Notes: generated by a model not told the origin, from the sequence alone. A DNA stretch of 64,000 bases from Desulfosporosinus nitroreducens (GCF_023897015.1 NZ_JAMHFY010000020.1:1-64000); one strand, 5' to 3'; positions 35,218-44,125 are shown, counted from the first letter of the stretch. Translations and numbers: made by a program.

Positions 35218-35772
35218 CTAAGTAGTTGATAATTCTCGCTTACACTCGCTTAATAATTCCTTATTTTTTTTATATTTGAGGAATCCACCTACTCCTAGAA
35301 GCTCAGCATATTGAGCAAATTTCAAAAATCCTAAGTTAGTCCAAATATAGCCGAAATTATTAAATGATCCACCAGCTAGGAACTGTACATTCATAAACAT
35401 TGCTATAAGAGCAAACCAGAATATCCGAAATCCTAGTAGCATTGATAGGCCCACTAAAATTTCAAAAATTACTACTAAGGTATCAGTGACTCCTGGCATA
35501 CCAAGAAAGATATTTTGTGCAACCCAAGAAAATCCTTTGTTAATATAAAGTGGATCGAAACTAGAAACCTTTGGGCCTGCTATGTTAGTAACGAGACTTT
35601 CAATTTTCCCAGCCGAATTAAGTTTACCATCAGAAAACCAAACTAACTTGTGAGATGCGGATTCTACCCATGCCCATCCATAAATTAGTCTTGCTACAGT
35701 GAAGACGATCACTAAAAAGGCCACTTTCCGATCCTTAAATTGTGTTTTTACAGCTTCAAAATAAGACGACAT
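35218..35772 (-). CDS. DoxX-like membrane protein
   Basis: About 184 residues with four to five membrane helices and the DoxX/DoxD pattern: FLVIVFTVARLIYGWAWVES, then VVIFEILVGLSMLLGFRIFW and an NFGYIWTN loop. Archaeal DoxD is part of thiosulfate:quinone oxidoreductase; bacterial DoxX proteins act in redox stress in some species. The role here is unknown. GGAGGGG precedes ATG 35772 by 5 nt, so it is preferred over the ATG at 35814. A palindrome at 35849-35874 lies upstream. Confidence 0.75.
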   Translation of the reverse strand: MSSYFEAVKTQFKDRKVAFLVIVFTVARLIYGWAWVESASHKLVWFSDGKLNSAGKIESLVTNIAGPKVSSFDPLYINKGFSWVAQNIFLGMPGVTDTLVVIFEILVGLSMLLGFRIFWFALIAMFMNVQFLAGGSFNNFGYIWTNLGFLKFAQYAELLGVGGFLKYKKNKELLSECKRELSTT

Positions 35773-35848
35773 AAAATCCCCTCCTCTAATATAATAATGG
35801 ATTTTTTCTCTCACAAGGTTAAATCTAAAGAGAATACCAGTTTATATA

Positions 35849-35874
35849 AACAAGTGTTGACTAGTACACTTGTT
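35849..35874. promoter_or_regulatory. Palindromic operator upstream of doxX-like gene
   Basis: AACAAGTGT (35849-35857) and ACACTTGTT (35866-35874) are perfect inverted repeats with an 8-bp spacer. It lies about 80 nt upstream of the DoxX-like start. No regulator gene is adjacent. Between here and 36064 nothing else was seen. Confidence 0.5.
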
Positions 35875-36064
35875 GACTTTCTGAATGTGCTCTAAATTAT
35901 TAAATAACTCTACCGGATTCGAAAGTAAAATGTTCTGGCAGTCCAGGAGAAGGGGAATAGTAATTGGTAAAGAATAATATTTATATTATAATAATTATAA
36001 ACTAGGATGAAATATAAGTAAAGAGAAATATTAACAAATAGTATAGATAATAGGTTTTAGAATA

Positions 36065-36098
36065 TAAAAAAACGCTGAGACACAATGGCTCAGGCGTT
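36065..36098 (-). terminator. Terminator of MGMT-like gene
   Basis: On the minus strand AACGCCTGAG pairs with CTCAGCGTT (one bulge), followed by a T tract, 65 nt beyond the stop. Confidence 0.75.
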
Positions 36099-36162
36099 GG
36101 TGTATAAAGAAACTCTTTTCTTATAAACAATGCATGGGTTTCGTCCTTAAGACATGATAATA

Positions 36163-36486
36163 TTAAAGTGCTAAAAAAATGTTAAAATCAACGTCCCACA
36201 AATATTTCTTCAAATCCACGCACTCGTTTTCCTTTAAGTGAATACCTTCATTGGACAGGAGTTGTTTTTGATCTGTCCATCCGGGAGTTAAACGACCTTG
36301 GTGGTTTACAACCCGATGGCAAGGGATGTTGAGGGAATCTGGGGCATGATGCAGTGCTTGCCCAACCATTCTTGAACGTCGTGGGTAACCCGATAACATG
36401 GCAATCATTCCATATGTGGCAACCTTGCCGAAGGGGATATCTTTGACAATTTCATAAACTTTATTCGAGAATTCTTTTCTGTCCAT
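36163..36486 (-). CDS. MGMT/alkyltransferase-domain protein
   Basis: 107 residues comprising only the DNA-binding, active-site domain of O6-alkylguanine-DNA alkyltransferase. It has the VPFGKVATYGMIA-type helix-turn-helix (here IPFGKVATYGMIAMLSG), the arginine finger SRMVGQALHH, and the acceptor motif PCHRVVN with Cys present. Small alkyltransferase-like proteins of this length usually carry Trp in place of Cys. This one could still transfer an alkyl group. The C-terminal tail KYLWDVDFNIFLAL is unusual. No ada-type regulator is adjacent. Confidence 0.8.
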   Translation of the reverse strand: MDRKEFSNKVYEIVKDIPFGKVATYGMIAMLSGYPRRSRMVGQALHHAPDSLNIPCHRVVNHQGRLTPGWTDQKQLLSNEGIHLKENECVDLKKYLWDVDFNIFLAL

Positions 36487-36769
36487 TCATTTCACCTAGC
36501 CAATCTTTAAATATAGGTATCTTTGCCACACTAAATTAATCAGGCAATAGTCAATTTTAATTACTCATGCTGTCCTACCCTGAATAATTGGTTGTTTCGT
36601 ATCCATCATACATTAGACGTACTATATGCAACCCTACCCAAGGGCTTTATTTACTTTACTTTGGTAAAGATAGTTAAACATATATAAGTAAGAATATTGA
36701 CATGTACAGAATTTTGATAAGCTTGTTTGAGTGATAAGTATCAATCAAGTCACAAATTGGAGGAAAGAC

Positions 36770-37093
36770 ATGAATTGGAACTATGAAAAGGGACGTATTT
36801 ATAGCACCGATGAAAAAGGCGAATTGATGTGTGAGACTACTTTTATTCGTAAAGAAAATGGAGAGGTTAATATTGATCATACCTATGTTAATCCTGTTTT
36901 GAGAGGTCATGGGGTTGCTGGGCAGATGATGGAAGTAGTGGCTGAGTATTTTAGGAAAGAAGGATTTAAGGCTACTGCGACCTGTTCGTATGCCAATATC
37001 TGGCTAAGACGACATAAGAAGCAATATCCGGATATCCTATCTAAGGATACCTATGATCAAGCCGTGGCATGCAGGATTGACGGAAAGCATTAA
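36770..37093 (+). CDS. YjdJ-type GNAT acetyltransferase
   Basis: 107 residues of the small GNAT group (YjdJ-like): MNWNYEKGRIYSTDEKGEL, then HTYVNPVLRGHGVAGQMMEVV, which supplies the acetyl-CoA pyrophosphate loop RGHGVAG, and TCSYANIWLRRH. Members are thought to acetylate small molecules or proteins; the substrate is unknown. GGAGG lies 7 nt before ATG 36770; the longer frame from GTG 36731 has no ribosome binding site. Confidence 0.8.
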   Translation: MNWNYEKGRIYSTDEKGELMCETTFIRKENGEVNIDHTYVNPVLRGHGVAGQMMEVVAEYFRKEGFKATATCSYANIWLRRHKKQYPDILSKDTYDQAVACRIDGKH

Positions 37094-37123
37094 ATTAAGA
37101 AGTTCTTATAAGGGTAACAAAGT

Positions 37124-37155
37124 AAAAGAGTGACCACCTGTGTTCACTCTTTTGT
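37124..37155 (+). terminator. Intrinsic terminator
   Basis: AAAAGAGTGA (37124-37133) pairs with TCACTCTTTT (37144-37153). It separates the GNAT gene from the CO-dehydrogenase cluster. Confidence 0.8.
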
Positions 37156-37319
37156 TTATCTCGATCTAATCCTTTAACTACATCAACTAGTGGCTTTTTA
37201 GGTTGAATGATGCTTATGATACACCAAGACTTGTGAGGTTGGTGAAGCATATATCCTGTGTGATATACTTATTTCATGTACTACTTGGGTAATTAAACAT
37301 GCTAGGAGTTCTGTCAATC

Positions 37320-37985
37320 ATGAAGTTAAATGAACTGAGGGAAATCCCGCTTTTAAGAGCTTTAAGCGATGAACAATTGGAAATTCTTGAAGGCAATGCT
37401 CAGAAAAGAGATTATAAAAAGAATAAACGTATCTTTGAACCAGACAGCAAAGATAATTTCATCATGATCGTGCTGGAAGGTAAAGTCCGGATTTATCTCG
37501 CCTATCCGGATGGAAAAGAGTTCACCATCTCTTTTTTGGAACCAGGTGATATTTATAGCAGTCATTCAAAGACCTTTGCCGAAGCAAGAGAAGCTACTAA
37601 GATTCTAGCAATAAACGCTAAGGCTTTTCACTTATTTATGCTTAATAACCCTACCATACTCATTAGTATGGTTAAAGCTTTAGGAGATAGCTTAGGGAAT
37701 ACACTTCGGATCATTGAAAATCTGGCGTTCCTTGATATCGATAAACGACTTGCTCGCTTTTTACTGGATGCAGCCAAGGAAAAAGGAGTTATTGGACAAG
37801 AGGGCACGTTTATAAATCTAGGTTTATCAGTAGAGGATATTGCCCTAGCCGTTGGGAGTTCGCGGCAGACCGCTTCGATGCTCTTGAATCGGTGGGAAAG
37901 GGATGGGGTTATCAGACGTAATCGCAAAACAGTGTTCTTGCTGGATATGCTTAAGTTGCAAGAATTGGGAGGAAGAACTGAGTGA
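37320..37985 (+). CDS. cooA: Crp/Fnr family regulator, CooA-like
   Basis: 221 residues: effector domain (1-125), long dimer helix, and Crp-type helix-turn-helix (SVEDIALAVGSSRQTASMLLNRW, about 165-190). Sequence around EPGDIYSSHSKTFAEA aligns with the heme-binding loop of CooA, the CO sensor. The His77 equivalent (His82) is present. The Cys75 equivalent is Ser80. It precedes cooS, so CO-dependent activation is likely. The lost Cys would alter only the oxidised-heme ligand, if heme is bound. ATG 37320 has AGGAG 11 nt upstream; ATG 37299 is weaker. Confidence 0.7.
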   Translation: MKLNELREIPLLRALSDEQLEILEGNAQKRDYKKNKRIFEPDSKDNFIMIVLEGKVRIYLAYPDGKEFTISFLEPGDIYSSHSKTFAEAREATKILAINAKAFHLFMLNNPTILISMVKALGDSLGNTLRIIENLAFLDIDKRLARFLLDAAKEKGVIGQEGTFINLGLSVEDIALAVGSSRQTASMLLNRWERDGVIRRNRKTVFLLDMLKLQELGGRTE

Positions 37986-38020
37986 ACTCGTTCAGCTAAA
38001 ACTGAACATCGAAGTAGAAT

Positions 38021-38060
38021 AAGGAACACCCACTTGAAGTGGGAGTCTCGGAATTGATAA
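38021..38060. repeat. Hairpin repeat copy 1 (downstream of cooA-like gene)
   Basis: AAGGAACACCCACTTGAAGT starts this 40-bp element, and the palindrome CCCACTTGAAGTGGG lies inside. Related copies are at 40141-40181 and 40219-40260. All three sit in spacers of the cooA-cooS-cooC cluster. Similar hairpins form the ends of IS200/IS605-type elements; no transposase is present. Confidence 0.6.
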
Positions 38061-38087
38061 ATATATATTGTTGTCGAAAGAGTATGA

Positions 38088-38117
38088 AAACCGTCAGATA
38101 TTTGATGGTTTTTTTAT
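38088..38117 (+). terminator. Terminator upstream of cooS
   Basis: AAACCGTCA (38088-38096) pairs with TTGATGGTTT, followed by a T tract. It lies 60 nt before cooS, so either it ends the cooA-like transcript or cooS expression depends on read-through. Confidence 0.7.
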
Positions 38118-38177
38118 TTGTGATGACCTAAGATGATTGTCAGAGAAGAGAAACTTTTTCGACAAGGAGAGGATAAG

Positions 38178-40142
38178 ATGTCAAGACAAGTATTAGTTAC
38201 TGATCTTACAATGGATACTGGGGTACAGGAATTATTAGTGAAAGCAGAACTGGAAAATATAGAGACAGCTTTTCAAAGGGCGAAGGAGCAAGAACCCCAT
38301 TGTAAATTTGGATTAACGGGTGTTTGCTGCCGCCGTTGTCTTCAAGGACCCTGCCGAGTGACTTTTAATGGGAATAAAGGGGTAAAACGTGGAGTTTGTG
38401 GGGCTACAGCAGACCAGATTGTGGCTCGTAATTTACTGTCCCTGATTGTGGAAGGCACGACTCCCCACGTAGAACATGCTCGGGAAATACTCCACACCCT
38501 TTTGGAAACCGCCGAAGGGAAAGCTCCATATGAAATTAAGGGGAAAGAAAAACTTATCAGTATTGGCAAAAAACTAGGATTGACGGTTGATGGGGTAGAG
38601 TTAGATAAATTAGCCAAAGAAGTTGCTTTAATTGCTTTACAAGATTTTCAACAACAATCCGGAGTATCTAACTGGTTACGCCTTCGGGCACAAGATCAAT
38701 CGATTGAAACCTGGAAAAAACTGAATATATTGCCCTCCAACGCTCACTTAGAAATAGCCAATGCCATCAATAAAACAGCTATGGGCTGTGAGAGCGATCC
38801 TGTTAGTCTTTTGCTGGGGATTATGAAAATGGGATTAGTTGAAGGCTATGATGGCCTGCATCTTTCTACAGATCTCCAGGATATTTTGTTTGGTACTCCA
38901 CGGCTTGTCAAAACCCAATACAGAATGGGCGTTATTAAAGAGGAGTATGTCAATATTGCCGTTCACGGTCATATTCCCATGGTCTCTGAAAAAGTTCTAG
39001 AGTGGAGCCGAAAATTAAATAATGAGGCCAAAGCATTAGGGGCTAAAGGAATTAACATTGTAGGAATTTGTTGCAGTGCCAATGAACTTTTAATGCGTCA
39101 AGGAGTTTCCGTGGCGACAAACTATGCAAGTCAAGAATTAGCGATTATTACCGGTGCCTTAGAGGCAATGGTCGTAGATGCTCAATGTATCATGCCTGGC
39201 CTGGCTCAAGTGGCGGAATGCTATCACACAGAACTTATTTCGGCATTGCCAAATATTAAGATCGAAGGAGCAAGCCATGTAGATTGGACACCGGAAGATG
39301 CGGATAAAATGGGAGAGGAGATTGTCCGTCGTGCTCTTGCCCACTATCCGGAGAGAGACCAATCTAAAGTCCAGATTCCAGCGGGTACAGTAGAAGCCTA
39401 TGCAGGTTTTTCTGTTGAGCAGATTGTTGAGCTTTTGGCTACGTTAAATGGGCAAGATCCCTTACTCCCCCTGATAGAAGCCATCGCTACAGGCGACATC
39501 TTAGGTGTCGTTGCTATTGTGGGATGCACAAATCCCAAAGTAAAACAAGACTGGGCTAATACGGAAGTGGCCAAAGAACTTATGAGGAATAATGTTTTAA
39601 TCGTTGCTTCCGGATGTTCAGCTCACTCCTTAGGGAAAAATGGCTTATTGTCACCCAATGGCTTGCAATATTGCGGCGAAAAACTGGCCAATGTTCTGAC
39701 AGCCATTGGGCAAGCAAACGGTTTACCGGCCTTACCTCCTGCTCTTCATATGGGAAGTTGTGTTGATAATTCCAGAATTGATGATTTACTGGTTGCCCTA
39801 GGGGATAGAATGGGTGTGGCTGTGAGAGAATTACCCGTGGCAGGCTCCAGTCCTGAAAATCATAGTCCTAAAGCCTTATCCATTGGAACCTTCTTTATTG
39901 CTCAGGGAGTGGATGTTCACATTGGGGTTAATGCACCAATTACAGGTTCTCCTCTTGTTGAACAAGCCCTTACAGCTAATAAAGGCGAGTTCCCCGTGAC
40001 TACTGATGAGCTTTTCGGGGGAAAACTAATTTACGAAGCAGACCCCATTCAGGCTGCCCAAACAATGATTGGTCGTATTATTCAGAAACGTAAGGCTTTG
40101 GGACTTGTTTGCCCGGAAACCACGGAAAGTGCTAAAAAATAA
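38178..40142 (+). CDS. cooS: Anaerobic CO dehydrogenase catalytic subunit
   Basis: 654 residues, full-length for a monofunctional Ni-Fe CO dehydrogenase. It oxidises CO to CO2 with two electrons. The D and B cluster cysteines are Cys42, Cys50, Cys51, Cys54, Cys59 and Cys74. The C-cluster ligands are all visible: His in AVHGHIP, Cys in VGICCSAN, VDAQCIMPG, VGCTNPK, ASGCSAHS and HMGSCVDNSR. AAGGAGAGG precedes ATG 38178; the frame extends to 38133 without a ribosome binding site. CooF and an energy-converting hydrogenase are not adjacent, so the electron acceptor is unknown. Confidence 0.95.
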   Translation: MSRQVLVTDLTMDTGVQELLVKAELENIETAFQRAKEQEPHCKFGLTGVCCRRCLQGPCRVTFNGNKGVKRGVCGATADQIVARNLLSLIVEGTTPHVEHAREILHTLLETAEGKAPYEIKGKEKLISIGKKLGLTVDGVELDKLAKEVALIALQDFQQQSGVSNWLRLRAQDQSIETWKKLNILPSNAHLEIANAINKTAMGCESDPVSLLLGIMKMGLVEGYDGLHLSTDLQDILFGTPRLVKTQYRMGVIKEEYVNIAVHGHIPMVSEKVLEWSRKLNNEAKALGAKGINIVGICCSANELLMRQGVSVATNYASQELAIITGALEAMVVDAQCIMPGLAQVAECYHTELISALPNIKIEGASHVDWTPEDADKMGEEIVRRALAHYPERDQSKVQIPAGTVEAYAGFSVEQIVELLATLNGQDPLLPLIEAIATGDILGVVAIVGCTNPKVKQDWANTEVAKELMRNNVLIVASGCSAHSLGKNGLLSPNGLQYCGEKLANVLTAIGQANGLPALPPALHMGSCVDNSRIDDLLVALGDRMGVAVRELPVAGSSPENHSPKALSIGTFFIAQGVDVHIGVNAPITGSPLVEQALTANKGEFPVTTDELFGGKLIYEADPIQAAQTMIGRIIQKRKALGLVCPETTESAKK

Positions 40143-40181
40143 GGAACACCCACTTATAAAAGAGGGAGTTTCAGGATTGAT
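40141..40181. repeat. Hairpin repeat copy 2 (at cooS stop)
   Basis: Begins with the same 15 bases as copy 1 (AAGGAACACCCACTT) and keeps a GGGAGT…GGATTGAT tail. The stem is imperfect. It overlaps the last two bases of cooS. Confidence 0.55.
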
Positions 40182-40218
40182 GAACTCATTAACAATTGAC
40201 GAAACAGACAACGGGGCT

Positions 40219-40260
40219 CTCACTCCCACAATGTAGAAGTGGGAGCCTGCTATTGATAAA
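40219..40260. repeat. Hairpin repeat copy 3 (before cooC)
   Basis: CTCCCAC…GTGGGAG stem followed by CCTGCTATTGATAAA, matching the GAAGTGGGAG…ATTGATAAA part of copy 1. The cooC ribosome binding site AGGAGGGGG follows directly. Confidence 0.55.
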
Positions 40261-40275
40261 GGAGGGGGTGAGTAT

Positions 40276-41064
40276 ATGAGGGAAAAAAGCATCAAAATTG
40301 CAATCTCGGGTAAAGGTGGCGTGGGTAAAACGACGTTGTCATCACTACTATGCTATCTGTACGCACGAGATGGACAGAGAGTTCTGGCGGTAGATGCTGA
40401 CCCTGATGCCAATTTAGGAACGGCTCTAGGCTTTCCTCCAGAATTGTTGACAAAGCTAACCGCTATTTCTGAAGAGCGAAAACTTATCAAAGAACGTACC
40501 GGAGCAGAACCGGGAACGATTGGAGCCATTTACAGCCTTAATCCCCAGGTGGATGACATTCCGGATACCTATGTTGCTGAATATCGGGGAATTAAACTTT
40601 TACGGATGGGGTCGATTACCCAAGGAGGAACCGGCTGTGCCTGCCCGGAAAATACCCTCTTAAAAAGTCTCTTGGATCATATTGTCCTCGAAAGAAATGA
40701 AATTGCTATTCTGGATATGGAAGCAGGACTTGAGCATTTTGGACGGGGGACAGCCAGGGGTGTGGATGCCTTTATTGTAGTGGTAGAACCTGGACGACGC
40801 AGTATTGAAACAGCCCATGCCGTAGTAAAACTTGCCAATGATCTAGGGGTTCAGAATGTCTATGCAGTCGTTAATAAAGTGCATGAAGGGCAATTCGCTG
40901 AGCTTGAACAAGAGATTAACTTTCTGACGATTTTAGGACATTTCCCCTATGATCCGGTTGTTGTAGATGCTGATTTTCATGGCAAAAATCTTTTTGATCT
41001 AAGTGAAAGCTTTGTTCAAGAAGCTGAAAAGATTAAAGAGAAAATTGATTCCTTGCTAAGGTAG
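40276..41064 (+). CDS. cooC: CO dehydrogenase nickel-insertion ATPase CooC
   Basis: 262 residues, MinD/ParA-type P-loop ATPase. The deviant Walker A GKGGVGKTT is near residue 10-18. Walker A' AVDADPDANLG and a GCACPE Cys pair (about 119-121), which binds Ni/Zn at the dimer interface, follow. CooC uses ATP to load nickel into the C-cluster of CooS. It lies 133 nt after cooS with an AGGAGGGGG site before its ATG. A terminator closes the cluster. Confidence 0.92.
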   Translation: MREKSIKIAISGKGGVGKTTLSSLLCYLYARDGQRVLAVDADPDANLGTALGFPPELLTKLTAISEERKLIKERTGAEPGTIGAIYSLNPQVDDIPDTYVAEYRGIKLLRMGSITQGGTGCACPENTLLKSLLDHIVLERNEIAILDMEAGLEHFGRGTARGVDAFIVVVEPGRRSIETAHAVVKLANDLGVQNVYAVVNKVHEGQFAELEQEINFLTILGHFPYDPVVVDADFHGKNLFDLSESFVQEAEKIKEKIDSLLR

Positions 41065-41086
41065 AAACCAACGTTAAAAGAATAAG

Positions 41087-41135
41087 CCTCCTTCTGTAGA
41101 ATTTCAAACATCTGCAGGAGGAGGTTTTGCTATTT
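41087..41135 (+). terminator. Terminator after cooC
   Basis: A 13-bp stem, CCTCCTTCTGTAG (41087-41099) with CTGCAGGAGGAGG (41112-41124), then TTTT. Confidence 0.8.
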
Positions 41136-41219
41136 TAATGGAAGACGAAAACCACTAAAATCGTCAATGGTTTTAAATTCCAATTTCAGGGTTAACCGAG
41201 GATAATAGTGTAAAATGGA

Positions 41220-42581
41220 TCAGTCGTCTGCTTTCTTAGAGGTTTGAGCTTGCTCCCAAATACTATCGGCTACTTCTCCCCAAGCGGATGAAACATTCTG
41301 AAGTTTTTCCGTCAATTCCTCCACACTTTCCAGATCCAGAACTTGAGTGGAATGAGCACCGGATTTAGTGACCATCATTCTTAATTTATCCGGATTATCC
41401 ATGAGAGGACAAGGGCGCAAATGGTTCTGATTGAAAGGTTGATTTTCACGATATTGGGCAAATAGGGGGGATTTTAAGGCATCTAATAGGGTGCTGTCTC
41501 TAATGTTGGTATCAGAATAATGAATGAAAGCACAAGGTTCAATATCTCCATGGGCATTAATATGAAAATAGTTGCGTCCGCCTGCGATACAGCCTTCAAC
41601 GTATTCTCCGTCATTCCAAAAATCCAAGGCAAATATGGGCTTAGTATTTCTGATTTCTCGGATTCTATGATACATATACTTTCGTTGCTCTGGCAGGGCA
41701 ATTAAATCTAGAGCAGCATTTTTTCCAACGGGAACATAGGTGAAGTACCAAGCAAAAAGGCACCCTTTTTCAATCATTAAGTCTACAAATTCATCAGAAG
41801 CAACGGTATCCGTGTTTTGGCGATGGTAGCAGGAGGAATAACCAAAGCCTGCCCCTACCTCCTTCAATAAATCCATGGACTTAATAACTTTGTCATAGGT
41901 TCCAATACCCCGACGCTGATCCGTTGCTTCTCCGATCCCTTCAATACTGAAAGCCAGTACAAAATTACCAACTCGTACTAATTCATGAGCAAAATTCTCA
42001 TCCACCAATGTACCATTAGTAAAGGCTAAAAAAGCACAGTCTTGATGTTTTTCCGCTAAAGCAATCAAATCAGTTTTTCTTAAGAGGGGTTCTCCGCCAG
42101 AGTAAATATACATAAATATACCTAATTTTTTCCCTTGCTCAATGACATTGTTAAGTTCATCAAAGGATAATGAATGATGCTGATCATATTCACTCGCCCA
42201 ACATCCAATGCATTTCAGATTACATGACGAAGTTGGATCCATCAAAATTGCCCAGGGGATATTACAATCATGTAATTTAGCAGTTTTCAGTGCTTTTTCT
42301 CGTCCAAATAAAGTCGCTTTGATAAAAAAGTTTGTCAGGAACTTTTTGCGAACATTAGGAGCAAGCTGTGTAAATACAGCGTCAAATAGCTTATTAAAAC
42401 TACTCGAAGAATCCACTGAATAGTTCTGTAAATATCTTATGGCAGTTTTATGATCCTGATCACGGGCAATTCTACTAAACAAATTTAAAATCAGATTCAT
42501 ATCTTTTAGTCTATTTTTTTCTGCGTAACGTAATGCTCTTTTAAAAGCAAAAGTATAAACAAACTCCTTGATTCTTCCCAT
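41220..42581 (-). CDS. Radical SAM/SPASM-like protein
   Basis: 453 residues. A helical N-terminal region (1-105) is followed by the radical SAM core with Cys120, Cys124 and Cys127 (CNLKCIGC) and SGGEPLLRK. The C-terminal part has further cysteines in a SPASM-like arrangement (EGCIAGG, IEPCAFIHYSD, LRPCPLMDNP) that could hold an auxiliary cluster. The substrate is unknown and no peptide precursor gene is adjacent. Its family is widespread in clostridia and is not the heme or PQQ branch as far as I can tell. It converges with cooC. Confidence 0.85.
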   Translation of the reverse strand: MGRIKEFVYTFAFKRALRYAEKNRLKDMNLILNLFSRIARDQDHKTAIRYLQNYSVDSSSSFNKLFDAVFTQLAPNVRKKFLTNFFIKATLFGREKALKTAKLHDCNIPWAILMDPTSSCNLKCIGCWASEYDQHHSLSFDELNNVIEQGKKLGIFMYIYSGGEPLLRKTDLIALAEKHQDCAFLAFTNGTLVDENFAHELVRVGNFVLAFSIEGIGEATDQRRGIGTYDKVIKSMDLLKEVGAGFGYSSCYHRQNTDTVASDEFVDLMIEKGCLFAWYFTYVPVGKNAALDLIALPEQRKYMYHRIREIRNTKPIFALDFWNDGEYVEGCIAGGRNYFHINAHGDIEPCAFIHYSDTNIRDSTLLDALKSPLFAQYRENQPFNQNHLRPCPLMDNPDKLRMMVTKSGAHSTQVLDLESVEELTEKLQNVSSAWGEVADSIWEQAQTSKKADD

Positions 42582-42777
42582 ATCTTACTCTCCTCCATAA
42601 ATAGTTCGAATTAAATGAAATGCCACCTAGGTTAGAATAGGAACTTATAGGAGAGTACATAATATGCAATTATTCTGAAGGAGTGATTGGGTCTCTTGAT
42701 GAGGTTATAAGAGGTTTCAAGTATGACATATTCTTTATAGAACATTTTCTTGAATATGTATTATCCCAAATTAGAAC

Positions 42778-42812
42778 ACAAGATGAGAAGTGATTTCTTC
42801 CTCTCATCTTGT
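42778..42812 (-). terminator. Stem-loop after the 90-residue gene
   Basis: ACAAGATGAGA (42778-42788) pairs with TCTCATCTTGT (42802-42812). It is 35 nt beyond the stop of the minus-strand gene. No strong T tract is present on that strand. Confidence 0.55.
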
Positions 42813-42846
42813 TATCCGTGTTTTAGATTATAGTAGGTGATAATAA

Positions 42847-43119
42847 TTACATATTAACGGCCATGGTGTTGGGTGAGTTCATATCAGACCTGTGAATAAC
42901 ATGGTTTACTACTTTGACAATGGTGGCTGGTGAACAGGTTAGTTTTACAACTCGAAATTCTCTAGAAGTATCTCCGAATAATATTTTTAAGATATCTAGG
43001 ACTTTTTCCTTTGTGGCGATGAATTTTGCCTTATCATTAGCACCACGCGGTTCAGGTACCCAAAGTTGCTCAATTTCATAGGATAACCTTAATAGCTCTG
43101 TACGGAAATTCAAATACAT
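42847..43119 (-). CDS. Hypothetical protein, 90 residues
   Basis: Encodes MYLNFRTELLRLSYEIEQLW… with no recognised domain, signal peptide or membrane helix. AGGAGGTT lies about 5 nt before the ATG, which with the stem-loop after it supports a real gene. The hydrophobic TCSPATIVKVVNHVIH stretch is too short and polar for a transmembrane anchor. Function unknown. Confidence 0.5.
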   Translation of the reverse strand: MYLNFRTELLRLSYEIEQLWVPEPRGANDKAKFIATKEKVLDILKILFGDTSREFRVVKLTCSPATIVKVVNHVIHRSDMNSPNTMAVNM

Positions 43120-43508
43120 AAGAACCTCCTTGATCGGTTAATGATTTAGTGAACTCTTTTATCGAAAAGTGTTAATTCCAATTATCTACTTGTAAAGTGT
43201 TTGTAAATAATAAGCACACACGATGTTATTATATGCAGGAATATTCTTTTGTGAAATATGTCCTGGATCATGACCCCTAAGAAATACTAATAAGGGATCC
43301 GGGATGGACAAGCAACAGCCAGGTTGAACCGATTGTTTTTTATTTTTTTTTGTGGTATTATCCCATCTAAGGTAAAATCTACTTAACGCTTTAAGGCCAT
43401 TTCTTCAATAGTGCAGTTTTCTTGTATTAGCAATCCAGTGGTAACTTCGGTTATGAGGTTGTGCTTTTTATATAACAACCATAGGAAAGAGTTTTTAGGG
43501 GGATTATA
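43120..43508. other. Intergenic region upstream of DUF1456 gene
   Basis: AT-rich spacer between divergent genes. GGTTGT…ACAACC at about 43458-43481 can form a small hairpin near the start of the DUF1456 gene. A T-rich run lies at 43336-43351. No gene or clear promoter could be assigned. Confidence 0.4.
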
Positions 43509-44036
43509 ATGGATAATAATGATATATTAATTAGATTAAGATACGCATTAAATATAAGGGATATAGATATGGTAAAGATATTTAAACTTGGTGACGTTGA
43601 ACTAACAGTAGAAGAAGTGAGGAAATTGCTCATTAAATCGAAAGACACTTACCGTTACAATAATGCAGTTGACGATTATGACGAAATAGAAGAAAAAGAA
43701 GAGAATATTAAATGCAATAACAGAATGCTAGAGTCATTTTTAAATGGCCTTATAATATTTAAAAGAGGGAAACAAGATCCAAAACCAGGGCAACCAGAAA
43801 TACCAGTACTAAAAAATAGTGAAAATCCTAATAATATGATGCTTAAGAAATTGAAAATAGCGCTGTCACTAACAAGTGATGATATGCTTGATATATTAAA
43901 AGAGACAGGAGTTATTCTAACAAAAGGGGAATTAAGCGCACTATTTAGAAAAGAGGGCCATAAGCATTATAAAGAGTGTGGCGATAAATACGCTAGAAAT
44001 TTCATAAAAGGATTAGCTATAAAAAACAGGGGATAG
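43509..44036 (+). CDS. DUF1456 (YehS-like) protein
   Basis: 175 residues made of two DUF1456 repeats: NDILIRLRYALNIRDIDMVKIF…LTVEEVRKLL (1-50) and MLKKLKIALSLTSDDMLDIL…LTKGELSALFRKEGHKHYKECGD (110-160). Each is a helical unit of about 60 residues. YehS homologues have no established function. GGGGGAT lies 8 nt before the ATG. A long hairpin terminates it. Confidence 0.85.
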   Translation: MDNNDILIRLRYALNIRDIDMVKIFKLGDVELTVEEVRKLLIKSKDTYRYNNAVDDYDEIEEKEENIKCNNRMLESFLNGLIIFKRGKQDPKPGQPEIPVLKNSENPNNMMLKKLKIALSLTSDDMLDILKETGVILTKGELSALFRKEGHKHYKECGDKYARNFIKGLAIKNRG

Positions 44037-44066
44037 GCATAAAAAACGAGCCCGTAGAGTGAGCGG

Positions 44067-44125
44067 GGATCAGAATAAAGAGTGGTCAAGGATTCATCAT
44101 CCTCGACCACTCTTTATTCTGATCC
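44067..44125 (+). terminator. 21-bp terminator stem
   Basis: The stem pairs 44067-44087 with 44105-44125 without mismatch (GGATCAGAATAAAG…CTTTATTCTGATCC). Additional pairs extend into the loop. It ends the DUF1456 transcript and may work in both directions. Confidence 0.75.
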
